A stretch of 6,498 bases of DNA from the NCBI GenBank assembly GCA_002400895.1, contig NVRO01000167.1, forward strand, positions 1 to 6,498, read 5' to 3'. The DNA comes from Planctomycetota bacterium (lineage in GTDB: Bacteria > Planctomycetota > UBA1135). Position 1 is the first letter of the stretch; each line of letters begins with the position of its first letter. The position numbers and the translations under genes were made by a program. Below, in pieces: positions 1 to 6,498 of the stretch. Under the pieces are notes generated by a model. It was given only the letters and a program-made list of their open reading frames with translations. It ran no database searches and was not told where the DNA came from.

Positions 1-1
1 A

Positions 2-148
2 ATTGCACGGATTTTCGAATACCTTACCGGCGGCCATAAGTCATTCATGCAAAGATTGTTAGGTCAGTTTATTATGCTCAATTCATCGCTCCCATTCGCG
101 CCTGTTAGGATTACCCAAAACCGAACGGTTTACCATTACTCTACTTAG
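2..148 (+). CDS. Possible C-terminal tail of an upstream gene (partial, unrecognised)
   Basis: This frame is open from the left edge for 48 codons and closes with TAG at 146-148. The other two plus-strand frames close sooner, at TAA 37-39 and TAG 60-62. The translated tail begins IARIFEYLTGGHKSF and ends TVYHYST. I recognise no family in it. The first third looks protein-like, while the rest sits in AT-richer DNA. An open run of this length can arise by chance, so it may be non-coding leader. If real, it is the end of a gene on the same strand, 71 bases before the first glycosyltransferase, and would probably belong to the same polysaccharide locus. Confidence 0.3.
   Translation: MARIFEYLTGGHKSFMQRLLGQFIMLNSSLPFAPVRITQNRTVYHYST
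118..131. repeat. Short perfect palindrome in the leader
   Basis: The arms AAACCG (118-123) and CGGTTT (126-131) are perfect inverted repeats separated by AA. The site lies about 90 bases before the first glycosyltransferase start. It is the only compact symmetric element I noticed in the leader. Its form would suit a dimeric DNA-binding protein. The two-base spacer is too short for a terminator hairpin, and no T-run follows directly. It also falls inside the possible upstream reading frame, so it may be coincidental. Confidence 0.3.
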
Positions 149-219
149 GGGTTGCTTCACCTATTTAGCCATTTTCTTGATTCGCCTGGTCCGCCTGCCG
201 AATCTATTGGGTAAGTAAA

Positions 220-1371
220 ATGGCACAAGTACTCCATCTGCACGACGCTCCGCACATTCTTGGCGGTGCCAGCGCTTATTTGCGGCGAATGGCAACTGAA
301 TTAAGTTCACAAGGTCACCAAAACACTTTTTTTTCCCTGGACGCGCCAATGCCTGGCTGGGAGACCTCGTCCGAGGTTTACCACTATCCGTGGCCTGGCT
401 CCTCAGTAACCAGGCGACGCGACTTTCATTATTCCCATCCGCCCCTACAGGCAGCACTGGCTGCTTGTGTGCGCAATCACCGTCCCGATTTGATTCATAT
501 CCAGAACTGGACTGTTTTCCGCCAAACCCTGTTTCCTTGCCTGGGGCGACTAGGAATACCAACGGTTATGACCGTTCATGATTTTTCCCTGCTGGAGCCA
601 AACCCCACCGGGGTACCGCGCACCGGTATTACCGGCGGACCACGCCGCTTGCTGGACCGCCATTCAATGCACCGGGCCGCCAAAGCGGTGTTCAGCTCCA
701 TTGATCGCTTCCTGTGCCCCAGCCAGGCCCTGATTGACCAATTGGGCGCGCCGCCAGAAAAGACTCGTCTCCACCGGCTTCCGGTAGAAGTAACCGCAAA
801 AGCGCCCTCAGCGCCCACTATTGACCCTGGCGGCCCGCTCAGGCTTTTTTTCGCCGGCTCCTACTATCCTTCTAAAGGGGTGGATATTCTCCTACAAGCA
901 TTGGCCCGTATCGAGGTCGCAGTTGAACTGGAGTTGGCGGGTGGGGGCCCGGAAGAAAACAATCTCAAGGAGTTGTCATTGGAGCTAAACATTAATCACA
1001 AGGTCAAATTCCTCGGTCCATTGGTCAGAAAAGAAATGGAAGCTGCTTACACCAGATGCCAGGTGGTAGTACTGCCATCCCGGGTATTGGAGAATTCTCC
1101 TCTGGTATTGCTCGAAGGTGGTTCTTTTGGGCGCCCGGCCCTGGCCAGCGATCTCGGCGGTATCCCCGAGTTGGTCCAGGATCCTGCTCACGGCTGGACT
1201 TTCCCGAGCGAGGACGTCGACGCGCTCAGCGCCTGCCTTACTTCCATCGCCGCTAATCCCGCAGAGATATGTAAACGCGGAATCGCCTTGCGGGCATTTG
1301 TCGCGGCTAAATTCAGGCCATCAAGCCACTGGCAGCAACTCGCTGAGACCTACGACGAACTGCTGAAATGA
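220..1371 (+). CDS. GT4 family (GT-B fold) glycosyltransferase
   Basis: A 383-residue retaining glycosyltransferase that would transfer a sugar from a nucleotide donor to a lipid-linked glycan at the inner face of the cytoplasmic membrane. The N-terminal acceptor domain shows a glycine loop (GGASAY, residues 15-20), a PDLIHIQNW strand (89-97) and the TVHDF segment (118-122). The C-terminal donor domain shows LFFAGSYYPSKG (209-220, K219 in the usual phosphate-contact position), then the GT4 EX7E signature with E291 and E299, then GGIPELV (313-319). Length is normal for GT4. The start is ATG 220, preceded by a weak Shine-Dalgarno-like GGGTAAG (209-215). The frame upstream is open only to a TGA at 178-180 and has no better start. 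The Cys-containing stretch often found after the HD motif in related enzymes is replaced here by a Pro/Gly/Arg-rich stretch (127-144). It overlaps the next gene by four bases. Donor sugar and linkage cannot be read from the sequence. Confidence 0.93.
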   Translation: MAQVLHLHDAPHILGGASAYLRRMATELSSQGHQNTFFSLDAPMPGWETSSEVYHYPWPGSSVTRRRDFHYSHPPLQAALAACVRNHRPDLIHIQNWTVFRQTLFPCLGRLGIPTVMTVHDFSLLEPNPTGVPRTGITGGPRRLLDRHSMHRAAKAVFSSIDRFLCPSQALIDQLGAPPEKTRLHRLPVEVTAKAPSAPTIDPGGPLRLFFAGSYYPSKGVDILLQALARIEVAVELELAGGGPEENNLKELSLELNINHKVKFLGPLVRKEMEAAYTRCQVVVLPSRVLENSPLVLLEGGSFGRPALASDLGGIPELVQDPAHGWTFPSEDVDALSACLTSIAANPAEICKRGIALRAFVAAKFRPSSHWQQLAETYDELLK

Positions 1372-2489
1372 GAATCCTGCTTGAAGGCTGGCGTCTCGCC
1401 CAAACCAGTGACATTGGTGGAGTTGAATCCTACTGGAAGCAATTAGTGCCGGCACTTTTGGAAGAAGCTGGGGCTAACGAAAGGTTTACAATACTCAGTG
1501 CTTTTCTTTCACCAAGAAAGAGCAAATTTATCCAGCCGTTTGCCAAAAAGGGTGCGCATATTCGTCATTGGTGGAGTAACCCTGCCTGGCTGCAAGCACT
1601 TGGCCGAGGTGGTGTCCCCGCAGAATGGCTGGCCGGTCAGCACGACTTGGTTCACGCATGTGAACCGGATTGGGATATCCATGGCTCAGCCCCGCTGGTG
1701 GTCACCTGTCATGACCTCATGTACCACCATTTTCCGCAGTTCATCTCGCCTGAATGTGCTGCCCGACTCGAAAGAGGCACACAAAAAGCGGCAGCTCGCT
1801 CTGCCTATTGGTTATGTAACAGCGAGCACACCCGCCAAGACTTGATTACCACCTTCGGAGTTGCACCCGCCCGAACTGCCGTGACTCCGCTGGGAGTGGG
1901 CGATGGTTTTTTCGCGGCTGAAGAAGCCGAGGAGGAGCAGGAGCCGTATTTTCTTTTCGTTGGTTCGGTCGAGCCCAAGAAGAATCTGCCGATGCTAATC
2001 GAGGCGTTTGCTCAAGCCAAGCAAGCCGGTCTGGAAGCAAGACTCAAGATTGCCGGCCGTGCCTCCTGGCAAGCGGGCGTGCTCACCGCCACCATCCGGC
2101 GTAACCCGGTAATGGAAGAACATGTCGACTTTTTAGGATTCGTTGACTTCGACGAATTGCCACAACTGATGGCGCGCAGCCGTGGTCTGGTATTGCCGTC
2201 CCGCTATGAAGGCTTCGGGATGCCGGTGGTTGAAGCAATGGCTGCGGGATGCCCGGTTCTCTGTACCCGACGCGGAGCCCTCGCCGATACTGCCGGAGAC
2301 GCTGCAGTGTTTTTTGATCCGGACGATGTGGATGGTTTAGCAGAACTTCTTTTGTCAATCGATTCTGACCGCGGGCGACGCGACAATATGCGTCAGCGCG
2401 GACAACTTCACGCCAAGGACTTTACCTGGCAACGGTGTGCACGATTGACCCTGGATGGCTACCGCCGTGCGTGCGAACTCCGAACATGA
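1368..2489 (+). CDS. GT4 family glycosyltransferase, mannosyltransferase-B-like
   Basis: A 373-residue GT-B enzyme. The N-terminal domain has IGGVESYW (16-23, glycine loop), the HDLVHACEPD strand (92-101) and TCHDLMYHHFP (113-123). The donor domain begins at YFLFVGSVEPKKN (194-206) and carries LKIAGRASW (226-234), VDFLGFVD (253-260) and the catalytic signature EGFGMPVVE (281-289, an EX7E), followed by AMAAGCPVL. The C-terminus has the FTWQRCA helix (352-358). This layout (HDL, PKKN, EGFG, FTW) matches the GT4 group that includes MtfB-like mannosyltransferases, so mannose is a reasonable guess but not shown. An acidic linker (EEAEEEQE, 185-192) separates the two domains. ATG 1368 overlaps the previous stop as ATGA and has no strong Shine-Dalgarno, which suggests coupled reinitiation. 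The next gene overlaps its stop in the same way. Confidence 0.93.
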   Translation: MRILLEGWRLAQTSDIGGVESYWKQLVPALLEEAGANERFTILSAFLSPRKSKFIQPFAKKGAHIRHWWSNPAWLQALGRGGVPAEWLAGQHDLVHACEPDWDIHGSAPLVVTCHDLMYHHFPQFISPECAARLERGTQKAAARSAYWLCNSEHTRQDLITTFGVAPARTAVTPLGVGDGFFAAEEAEEEQEPYFLFVGSVEPKKNLPMLIEAFAQAKQAGLEARLKIAGRASWQAGVLTATIRRNPVMEEHVDFLGFVDFDELPQLMARSRGLVLPSRYEGFGMPVVEAMAAGCPVLCTRRGALADTAGDAAVFFDPDDVDGLAELLLSIDSDRGRRDNMRQRGQLHAKDFTWQRCARLTLDGYRRACELRT

Positions 2490-3637
2490 AAATCGTCTTT
2501 GACGCCAGCGGAATGGCAGTGCGCAGCTACACCAAAGCTGGTGTTTACCGCTATGGGATGGAATTGTTGCGTCACCTGCCGGCGCATTTGGAGGAAAACG
2601 AACAACTGGAATTGTTCTTCAACTTTTTCCGCCAGCGCCACGTTGCGCGAATGCGGGAAACGATTGAGCTGGTCGGGGGACTGGCCGCACGTTGCAGCCG
2701 GATGCATCCGCGCCTGGTGCGAGCACTAAAAGTTTCAGTAGAACGCCGCATTGGCGAACACCAGGTATTCCATGGGCCGTTCGACCGCCTGCAACACACC
2801 AGAAATTCTGCGCGAGTTCTCACCATTCATGACCTCGCATTCCTGCGCTCACCTTCCGGCTTGCCCAAGTCCTGGATTGACGAGCTGACTGCTACGGTCC
2901 CTGATTCTGCCAAACGCGCACATCGAATCATCACTGCCAGTGAATTTTCCAAGTCTGATATCGTCGAATGGTTGCGAATCCCGGCCGAACGAGTAAAGGT
3001 TATTCAGCATGGAGTGGCACCGAATTTAAAGCCGTCACCGGACACCCTGATTGACCAGAAGATCCTCAGTGAACTATACGGTGTACAACCCAATTTCATT
3101 CTTTACCTCGGCACTTTGCAACCCAACAAGAACATCGAAAACTTGTGCACCGCCTACCAGGAGTTGCGACGTGATGGCTGGGAGGGACAATTGGTTCTGG
3201 CCGGCAACGAGGGGTGGCTGTTTGACGAAATGTGGCAACGTATTTGCGATCAAGGTAATGACCAGGGAGTAGTGCGTACAGGATTTGTCGCTGAAGAGGA
3301 CATTTCACGTCTGTACGGATGTTGCACTTGCTTTGCGCTGGTTTCAGTGCTGGAGGGTTTTGGCATACCAGTAGTGGAAGCAATGGCCTGCGGCGCACCG
3401 GTGGTGGTAGCAGATTCATGTTCCTTGCCGGAAGTTGCGGGGGGCTTGGCGGAAATTGTCGACCCTTGGAATCCGCGGTCGATCGCCGAAGGCCTTGACC
3501 GCGCCATCAATCTTGGCGCAGATCGTGCCGACCGTACTCGCCGCGGGATTGAACATGCGAAAACGTTCACTTGGGATAAGAGTGCTGCGGCGCATATGAG
3601 TGTTTACCGCGAGGCGAACGCGGAGGTCGGCAGTTGA
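2486..3637 (+). CDS. GT4 family glycosyltransferase, related to its upstream neighbour
   Basis: A 383-residue GT-B enzyme starting MKIVFDASGM. Visible elements are GVYRYGMELL (19-28), the FHGPFDRL strand (95-102), LTIHDLAFL (112-120), ASEFSKSDI (151-159), FILYLGTLQPNKN (204-216, K215 at the donor site), LVLAGNEGW (236-244), the EX7E signature EGFGIPVVE (290-298), AMACGAPVVV and FTWDKSA (361-367). It shares this motif order with the preceding gene product, so the two are probably ancient paralogues. The segment before the signature is FALVSVLEGFG, where many relatives have P-S-x-Y-E, so the usual Pro and Tyr are missing. I chose ATG 2486 over an in-frame ATG at 2435. The later start gives the standard four-base ATGA overlap and places the first beta strand at residue 2, whereas the earlier one adds 17 unstructured-looking residues inside the previous gene. 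Confidence 0.92.
   Translation: MKIVFDASGMAVRSYTKAGVYRYGMELLRHLPAHLEENEQLELFFNFFRQRHVARMRETIELVGGLAARCSRMHPRLVRALKVSVERRIGEHQVFHGPFDRLQHTRNSARVLTIHDLAFLRSPSGLPKSWIDELTATVPDSAKRAHRIITASEFSKSDIVEWLRIPAERVKVIQHGVAPNLKPSPDTLIDQKILSELYGVQPNFILYLGTLQPNKNIENLCTAYQELRRDGWEGQLVLAGNEGWLFDEMWQRICDQGNDQGVVRTGFVAEEDISRLYGCCTCFALVSVLEGFGIPVVEAMACGAPVVVADSCSLPEVAGGLAEIVDPWNPRSIAEGLDRAINLGADRADRTRRGIEHAKTFTWDKSAAAHMSVYREANAEVGS
3622..3627 (+). promoter_or_regulatory. Strong Shine-Dalgarno for the GT2 gene
   Basis: GGAGGT lies nine bases before ATG 3637 and six before an in-frame TTG at 3634. It is the best ribosome-binding match at any start in the window and sits inside the end of the preceding gene. I favour the ATG because it is by far the more common start codon and gives a tidy TGATG junction. 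The TTG would add one methionine and cannot be excluded by spacing alone. Confidence 0.7.
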
Positions 3638-4590
3638 TGAACTTTGCCGTACTAGTCGCGACTTTCAGACGCCCAGAACATCTTCGCCGTAACCTGGAAG
3701 CGCTGGCCCTGCAGTCCCGCAAGCCGGATGAAATTCTGATTGCTCTGCGTCCAGCGGAAGACCCCGAGGGAGTTTCAACCGCGAACGATTTTCAGGCGGC
3801 CCACCCCGAGCTGGACGTCCGCAAAGTAGAAGTATCTGTCCCCGGAGTAATCGCCGCGGAAAACGCAATGCTGGATGCTTGCAGTGCCGAAGTTGCATGC
3901 TTCCTTGACGATGACGCCATCGCCAGACCATTTTGGCTTGAGCGACTCAGCCGCCATTATGGTTCGGAGAAAAGGATTGGCGGGGTAGCAGGCCCTGCGA
4001 TTGATGTCATTGACGGCAAACCCAGAGAACGGCGGGCGCGCTTTCGCAACCGCATAATATTCCCCGGCATTGTTCTCGACCAAAGTACCCGCCACACCGA
4101 CCGACCGCTGCGAGTCGATCATTTCCGGGGCGCCAACATGAGTTTTCGAACCGAAGCATTGCGTGCCTGTGGGGGATTCGACCAGAACTTGCGCGGCGAT
4201 GGATTCCGTTTCGAGATGGACGCCTGCCTTGGGGTTTCAGCCCAGGGGTATCGCCTGGTTTTCGAACCCGGAGCAGAAGTTGACCACCATGAAGCTCCGC
4301 GCCCGACCAACCAACATCGTTACAAACCGGAAACTATCCGTATCAATGCAGCGAATGAAACCTGTGTTTTGTTGAAGCACTGGGGACTTGGAATCAAGGG
4401 TGGGATTCACATGTTGTTTGCGGTTCTGGTCGGGAACTTTCCCTGTCCGGGCCTGGCGTGGGCATTGGTGGCGCAAGTGCTGGGACCGATTACCGGCAAT
4501 CGCCACCTGCTCGGTTTGCGTTATCTCCTGCCTGCGATTCGCGGACGCTTTGATGGCTTACAAATGGCACGGCGCCGGAGAAGCAGATGA
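3637..4590 (+). CDS. GT2 family (GT-A fold) glycosyltransferase
   Basis: A 317-residue, probably inverting, metal-dependent transferase. It opens with the family beta strand and turn FAVLVATFRRPEHL (3-16). PGVIAAENAML (69-79) and VACFLDDDAIARPFWLERL (87-104) follow, with D91-D93 as the expected metal and nucleotide-binding site. RGANMSFR (164-171) is the acceptor-side loop. GGFDQNL (179-185) and GFRFEMDACL (189-198) supply the acidic residues (E193, D195) found where these enzymes place the catalytic base. DHH at 216-218 is a likely C-terminal metal or phosphate contact. The tail after about 250 contains a hydrophobic stretch (roughly 257-283) and ends in a basic ARRRRSR, which could anchor the enzyme at the membrane. 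The start is ATG 3637 in a TGATG overlap with the previous stop. It is the only GT-A enzyme among four GT-B enzymes. Its sugar specificity cannot be assigned. Confidence 0.92.
   Translation: MNFAVLVATFRRPEHLRRNLEALALQSRKPDEILIALRPAEDPEGVSTANDFQAAHPELDVRKVEVSVPGVIAAENAMLDACSAEVACFLDDDAIARPFWLERLSRHYGSEKRIGGVAGPAIDVIDGKPRERRARFRNRIIFPGIVLDQSTRHTDRPLRVDHFRGANMSFRTEALRACGGFDQNLRGDGFRFEMDACLGVSAQGYRLVFEPGAEVDHHEAPRPTNQHRYKPETIRINAANETCVLLKHWGLGIKGGIHMLFAVLVGNFPCPGLAWALVAQVLGPITGNRHLLGLRYLLPAIRGRFDGLQMARRRRSR
4577..4580 (+). promoter_or_regulatory. Shine-Dalgarno for the WbaZ-like GT4 gene
   Basis: GGAG lies six bases before ATG 4587, within the last codons of the GT2 gene. Spacing is ideal and supports this ATG, which overlaps the preceding stop as ATGA. 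Confidence 0.65.
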
Positions 4591-5687
4591 AGCTGGCGAT
4601 TGCTCATGACTTTGTTCGCCATGGAGGAGCTGAAAAAGTTCTCGAGCAAATGCATGCGCTGTGGCCAACTGCACCGGTCTACACTCTGTTGGCAGAGGAC
4701 AACCCTCAATATCGAGACTGGGACATTCGTTCCTCGCGATTACAAGGATGGCTGCCACCAAGTAAATACCGCTGGCCGTTGCCCTTCTACCCCGGCATGG
4801 TCGATCGCTTACCGCAAAGAATCGACTGGGATATCGACTTGCTCATTAGCTCGTCGGTTTCATTGATGAAAAATTTGCGGGTACCGGCGCACATTCCTCA
4901 TCTCTGCTGCATTTACCGACCGGCAATGTTCGCCTATGACCGCCAGGATGAATTCCTGGCCGGTTACCCTGCTGTATTCCGACCACTGCTACGCAACTTC
5001 TCTGCCAAGTTCCGAAGCTGGGATCAGGCCGGCTCCAATAACCCGGATCTCTACGTGGCTTGCTCGAAGTACGTCGCCAGCAAGGTCAAGGAGTATTACC
5101 GCCAACAAGCAAAGGTGGTTTACCCGCCAGTTGAAACCGCTGCATTTTGCGAAGCCGGGAAAAAAACGGAGCGTGGCGACTATTATCTGACCGCCCTGCG
5201 CCTGGAGAGTTACAAGCGGGCAGAGACAGTGGTCGAAGCCTGCACCAGACTCAAACTGCCGCTCAAAGTCGCTGGCACCGGGCCGATGCGACGAGAACTG
5301 GAAAACATTGCCGGGCCTAGTGTTGAATTCCTGGGATTCGTGCCCGGTACGGAGATGCCGGCTCTGGTCGCTGGCTGTCGTACTTTTTTATTCCCGTCGG
5401 AAGAAGATTTCGGCATCGCCCCGGTGGAAGCCCTTGCTGCGGGAAGACCAGTAATCGCTTATGGAGCGGCCGGCGCGCTGGAAACGGTCAGCGATGGCGA
5501 AACCGGCATCCATTACCCACACCAGAGCACTGACGCCCTGGTGCAGGCAATCCAGCGAGAACAAGAAGTCGACTGGGATGAGGAGCGATTGCGTGCTTCG
5601 GCGGAGCGTTTTTCGACCGAAAATTTTCGCACTCGCTTCCACCAGACCGTTGAATCCCTGCTTGCCGATTGGAAACCGCCCGCTTAA
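4587..5687 (+). CDS. GT4 family glycosyltransferase, WbaZ-like
   Basis: A 366-residue GT-B enzyme. The N-terminus KLAIAHDFVRHGGAEKVLE (2-20), including the GGAE glycine loop, and the following PVYTL (30-34) are typical of the WbaZ-like GT4 group, whose best-known member is an O-antigen mannosyltransferase. Further landmarks are DLLISSSVSLMKNL (84-97), VACSKYVASKVKEYY (157-171), VVYPPVET (177-184), YYLTALRLESYKR (199-211, K210 at the donor site), LKVAGTGP (226-233), VEFLGFVPGTEM (246-257) and the signature SEEDFGIAPVEA (271-282), with E273 and E281 as the EX7E pair. One feature is odd: the family segment usually reading close to HTPMRYAWD is here YRPAMFAYD (110-118), so the His is replaced by Arg. 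The start ATG 4587 has a GGAG six bases upstream. Mannose transfer is plausible by family only. Confidence 0.92.
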   Translation: MKLAIAHDFVRHGGAEKVLEQMHALWPTAPVYTLLAEDNPQYRDWDIRSSRLQGWLPPSKYRWPLPFYPGMVDRLPQRIDWDIDLLISSSVSLMKNLRVPAHIPHLCCIYRPAMFAYDRQDEFLAGYPAVFRPLLRNFSAKFRSWDQAGSNNPDLYVACSKYVASKVKEYYRQQAKVVYPPVETAAFCEAGKKTERGDYYLTALRLESYKRAETVVEACTRLKLPLKVAGTGPMRRELENIAGPSVEFLGFVPGTEMPALVAGCRTFLFPSEEDFGIAPVEALAAGRPVIAYGAAGALETVSDGETGIHYPHQSTDALVQAIQREQEVDWDEERLRASAERFSTENFRTRFHQTVESLLADWKPPA

Positions 5688-5709
5688 TTAAGCACAATAG
5701 GCCTTGCCG

Positions 5710-6498
5710 ATGTCACCCAAGCCCTTAGGATTCCGCCAGGCCGTTTACTCGCGGTTCCACATCGTATTGATGGTGTGCGCGGCGGGGGTAACAGCGGCGT
5801 GGTGGGTTAGTGGGGAAATCGAACCGGTTTACCGCTCGCAAGCGCGTTTCTTCATGCCGGCAGAGTTTGACGGTTTCAGTCTCAGGTCCGAACAGCCAAA
5901 CTTTCCTACCGGTCCGAAACTGCCAACCTCGAGTACCGAACAACAAGATTCCATCCTTGGAATTCTCCGTTCTGCTGCTTTTCGCATCACCGTTTCCGAT
6001 GCGCTCAAGGACAAGCAGAACACCGAGCACATTAACAGCGAAGTCCTGCGCAACAATGTCGATGTCGATGTCGACAAGTTCAATATGGTAGTGGTTACTG
6101 CTTATGACCACCACGCACAAACCGCCGCCAACATTGCCGGTGCTTATGTGACCGAGTTGCAAGGCATGCTGCGCCTCAAGACCGAGTCCGATGTCGGCGC
6201 CAAGTTTGAATTGCTTCTCTCCCGGGTAGATCTGGAGGAGAAGGAGCTGGCAATCAAGGAAAATGAGCGACTCGCCTTCCTGCTTGCCAATGACTCGCTC
6301 GGTGGCGACAACGAAAGCCAGGGGGTTGCCGACCGCGTCGACCTTCACCGTCAACAAGTAGCCAGTCTTGGTGCCGAGCAAATCCGTAATGCCGCCCAAC
6401 TGGAACGTGTAATCACGGAACGTGACTCGCGCCCGGAGTTCGTGGAGACTTCATTTGTCGAAGAGAACAATCCGCGGATCAATGAATTGAAGTCCGCA
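5710..6498 (+). CDS. Wzz/GumC-type polysaccharide chain-length regulator (3' end outside window)
   Basis: An open frame of 263 codons that continues past the right edge. The protein begins MSPKPLGFRQAVYSRF, followed by a transmembrane segment at about residues 17-34 and then YRSQARFFMP (41-50), the usual first periplasmic strand of Wzz-domain proteins. ILGILRSAAFRITVSDAL (82-99), VDVDVDKFNMVVVTAYDHH (117-135) and AANIAGAYVTELQ (139-151) match the remaining Wzz-domain layout. From about 155 to 239 the chain is helical and charged, as in the periplasmic coiled coil of GumC-like proteins. The NPRINELKS segment (254-262) also recurs in them. The second membrane helix, and any cytoplasmic kinase domain, would lie beyond the window. 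An in-frame TAG at 5698-5700 limits the start to ATG 5710 or TTG 5704. The gap after the last transferase is 22 bases with no strong Shine-Dalgarno, so it is probably in the same operon. Expected role: polymer length control or coupling to export. Confidence 0.88.
   Translation, partial: MSPKPLGFRQAVYSRFHIVLMVCAAGVTAAWWVSGEIEPVYRSQARFFMPAEFDGFSLRSEQPNFPTGPKLPTSSTEQQDSILGILRSAAFRITVSDALKDKQNTEHINSEVLRNNVDVDVDKFNMVVVTAYDHHAQTAANIAGAYVTELQGMLRLKTESDVGAKFELLLSRVDLEEKELAIKENERLAFLLANDSLGGDNESQGVADRVDLHRQQVASLGAEQIRNAAQLERVITERDSRPEFVETSFVEENNPRINELKSA
6057..6074 (+). repeat. Hexanucleotide tandem repeat (three copies of TGTCGA)
   Basis: Three exact copies of TGTCGA lie inside the chain-length regulator gene and encode alternating Val-Asp at residues 117-122. 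The unit length is a multiple of three, so loss or gain of a copy would keep the frame and change the protein by two residues in a predicted beta strand. Confidence 0.75.

Noticed and set aside
161..562. A 133-codon open frame on the minus strand covering the leader and the start of the first GT4.
   Set aside because: Most of it is antisense to a clear GT4 N-terminus, and its translation is low-complexity, basic and lacks a recognisable fold.
1445..1456. A 12-base palindrome AGTGCCGGCACT followed by a few T residues, resembling a terminator.
   Set aside because: It has no loop, lies inside coding sequence near the start of the second GT4, and the T-run is only four bases.
2435..2485. An in-frame upstream ATG that would extend the third glycosyltransferase by 17 residues.
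   Set aside because: The extension lies inside the preceding gene, contributes no family-like sequence, and would replace the four-base ATGA overlap with one of 55 bases.
3841..3885. Glu instead of Arg in the GT2 segment AAENAML, at first taken for a missing key residue.
   Set aside because: As I recall the GT2 subfamily with a PGV-AAxNA segment and FxDDDAxP motif, that position is variable. The DDD site and later acidic residues are intact.
5684..5704. Short palindromes TTAATTAA and AGGCCT in the gap before the chain-length gene.
   Set aside because: They are six to eight bases long, one includes the stop codon, and neither forms a hairpin with a loop or T-run. Chance is the simplest explanation.
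5725..6399. A 224-codon open frame on the minus strand.
   Set aside because: It lies wholly opposite the Wzz/GumC-like gene, whose translation shows a membrane segment and recognisable domain motifs. The minus-strand product shows no family motif and is best explained as a codon-bias shadow.

Overview
The window holds a compact, all-plus-strand block of a surface or exopolysaccharide biosynthesis locus. It has five glycosyltransferase genes in a row, followed by the start of a Wzz/GumC-type chain-length regulator that runs off the right edge. Moderately GC-rich coding sequence, ATG starts, stop-start overlaps and the GumC-like protein fit a proteobacterium, perhaps a gammaproteobacterium. No taxonomic marker is present, so this is a weak inference.

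Layout: bases 1-219 are a visibly AT-richer leader with no clear promoter. One frame is open from the left edge to a stop at 146-148 and could be the tail of an upstream gene. Bases 220-1371 encode a GT-B family 4 glycosyltransferase. Bases 1368-2489 and 2486-3637 encode two related GT4 enzymes of the mannosyltransferase-B-like type. Bases 3637-4590 encode a GT-A family 2 enzyme with a DDD metal-binding motif. Bases 4587-5687 encode a WbaZ-like GT4 enzyme. After a 22-base gap, 5710-6498 encodes the first 263 residues of the chain-length regulator.

The first five genes overlap at every junction (ATGA, ATGA, TGATG, ATGA), which indicates one translationally coupled operon. The likely division of labour is that the five transferases act in turn at the cytoplasmic face of the inner membrane, adding sugars to a lipid-linked acceptor. 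The Wzz/GumC protein would then set chain length or couple polymerisation to export. No initiating phosphoglycosyltransferase, flippase, polymerase or export porin is visible here, so these presumably lie outside the window.

I found no sign of an unprecedented system. The window reads as an ordinary, intact glycan-assembly operon. The points worth a second look are departures from family motifs in two GT4 enzymes, the relatedness of the two adjacent GT4 genes, a short perfect palindrome in the leader, and a hexanucleotide repeat in the chain-length gene.
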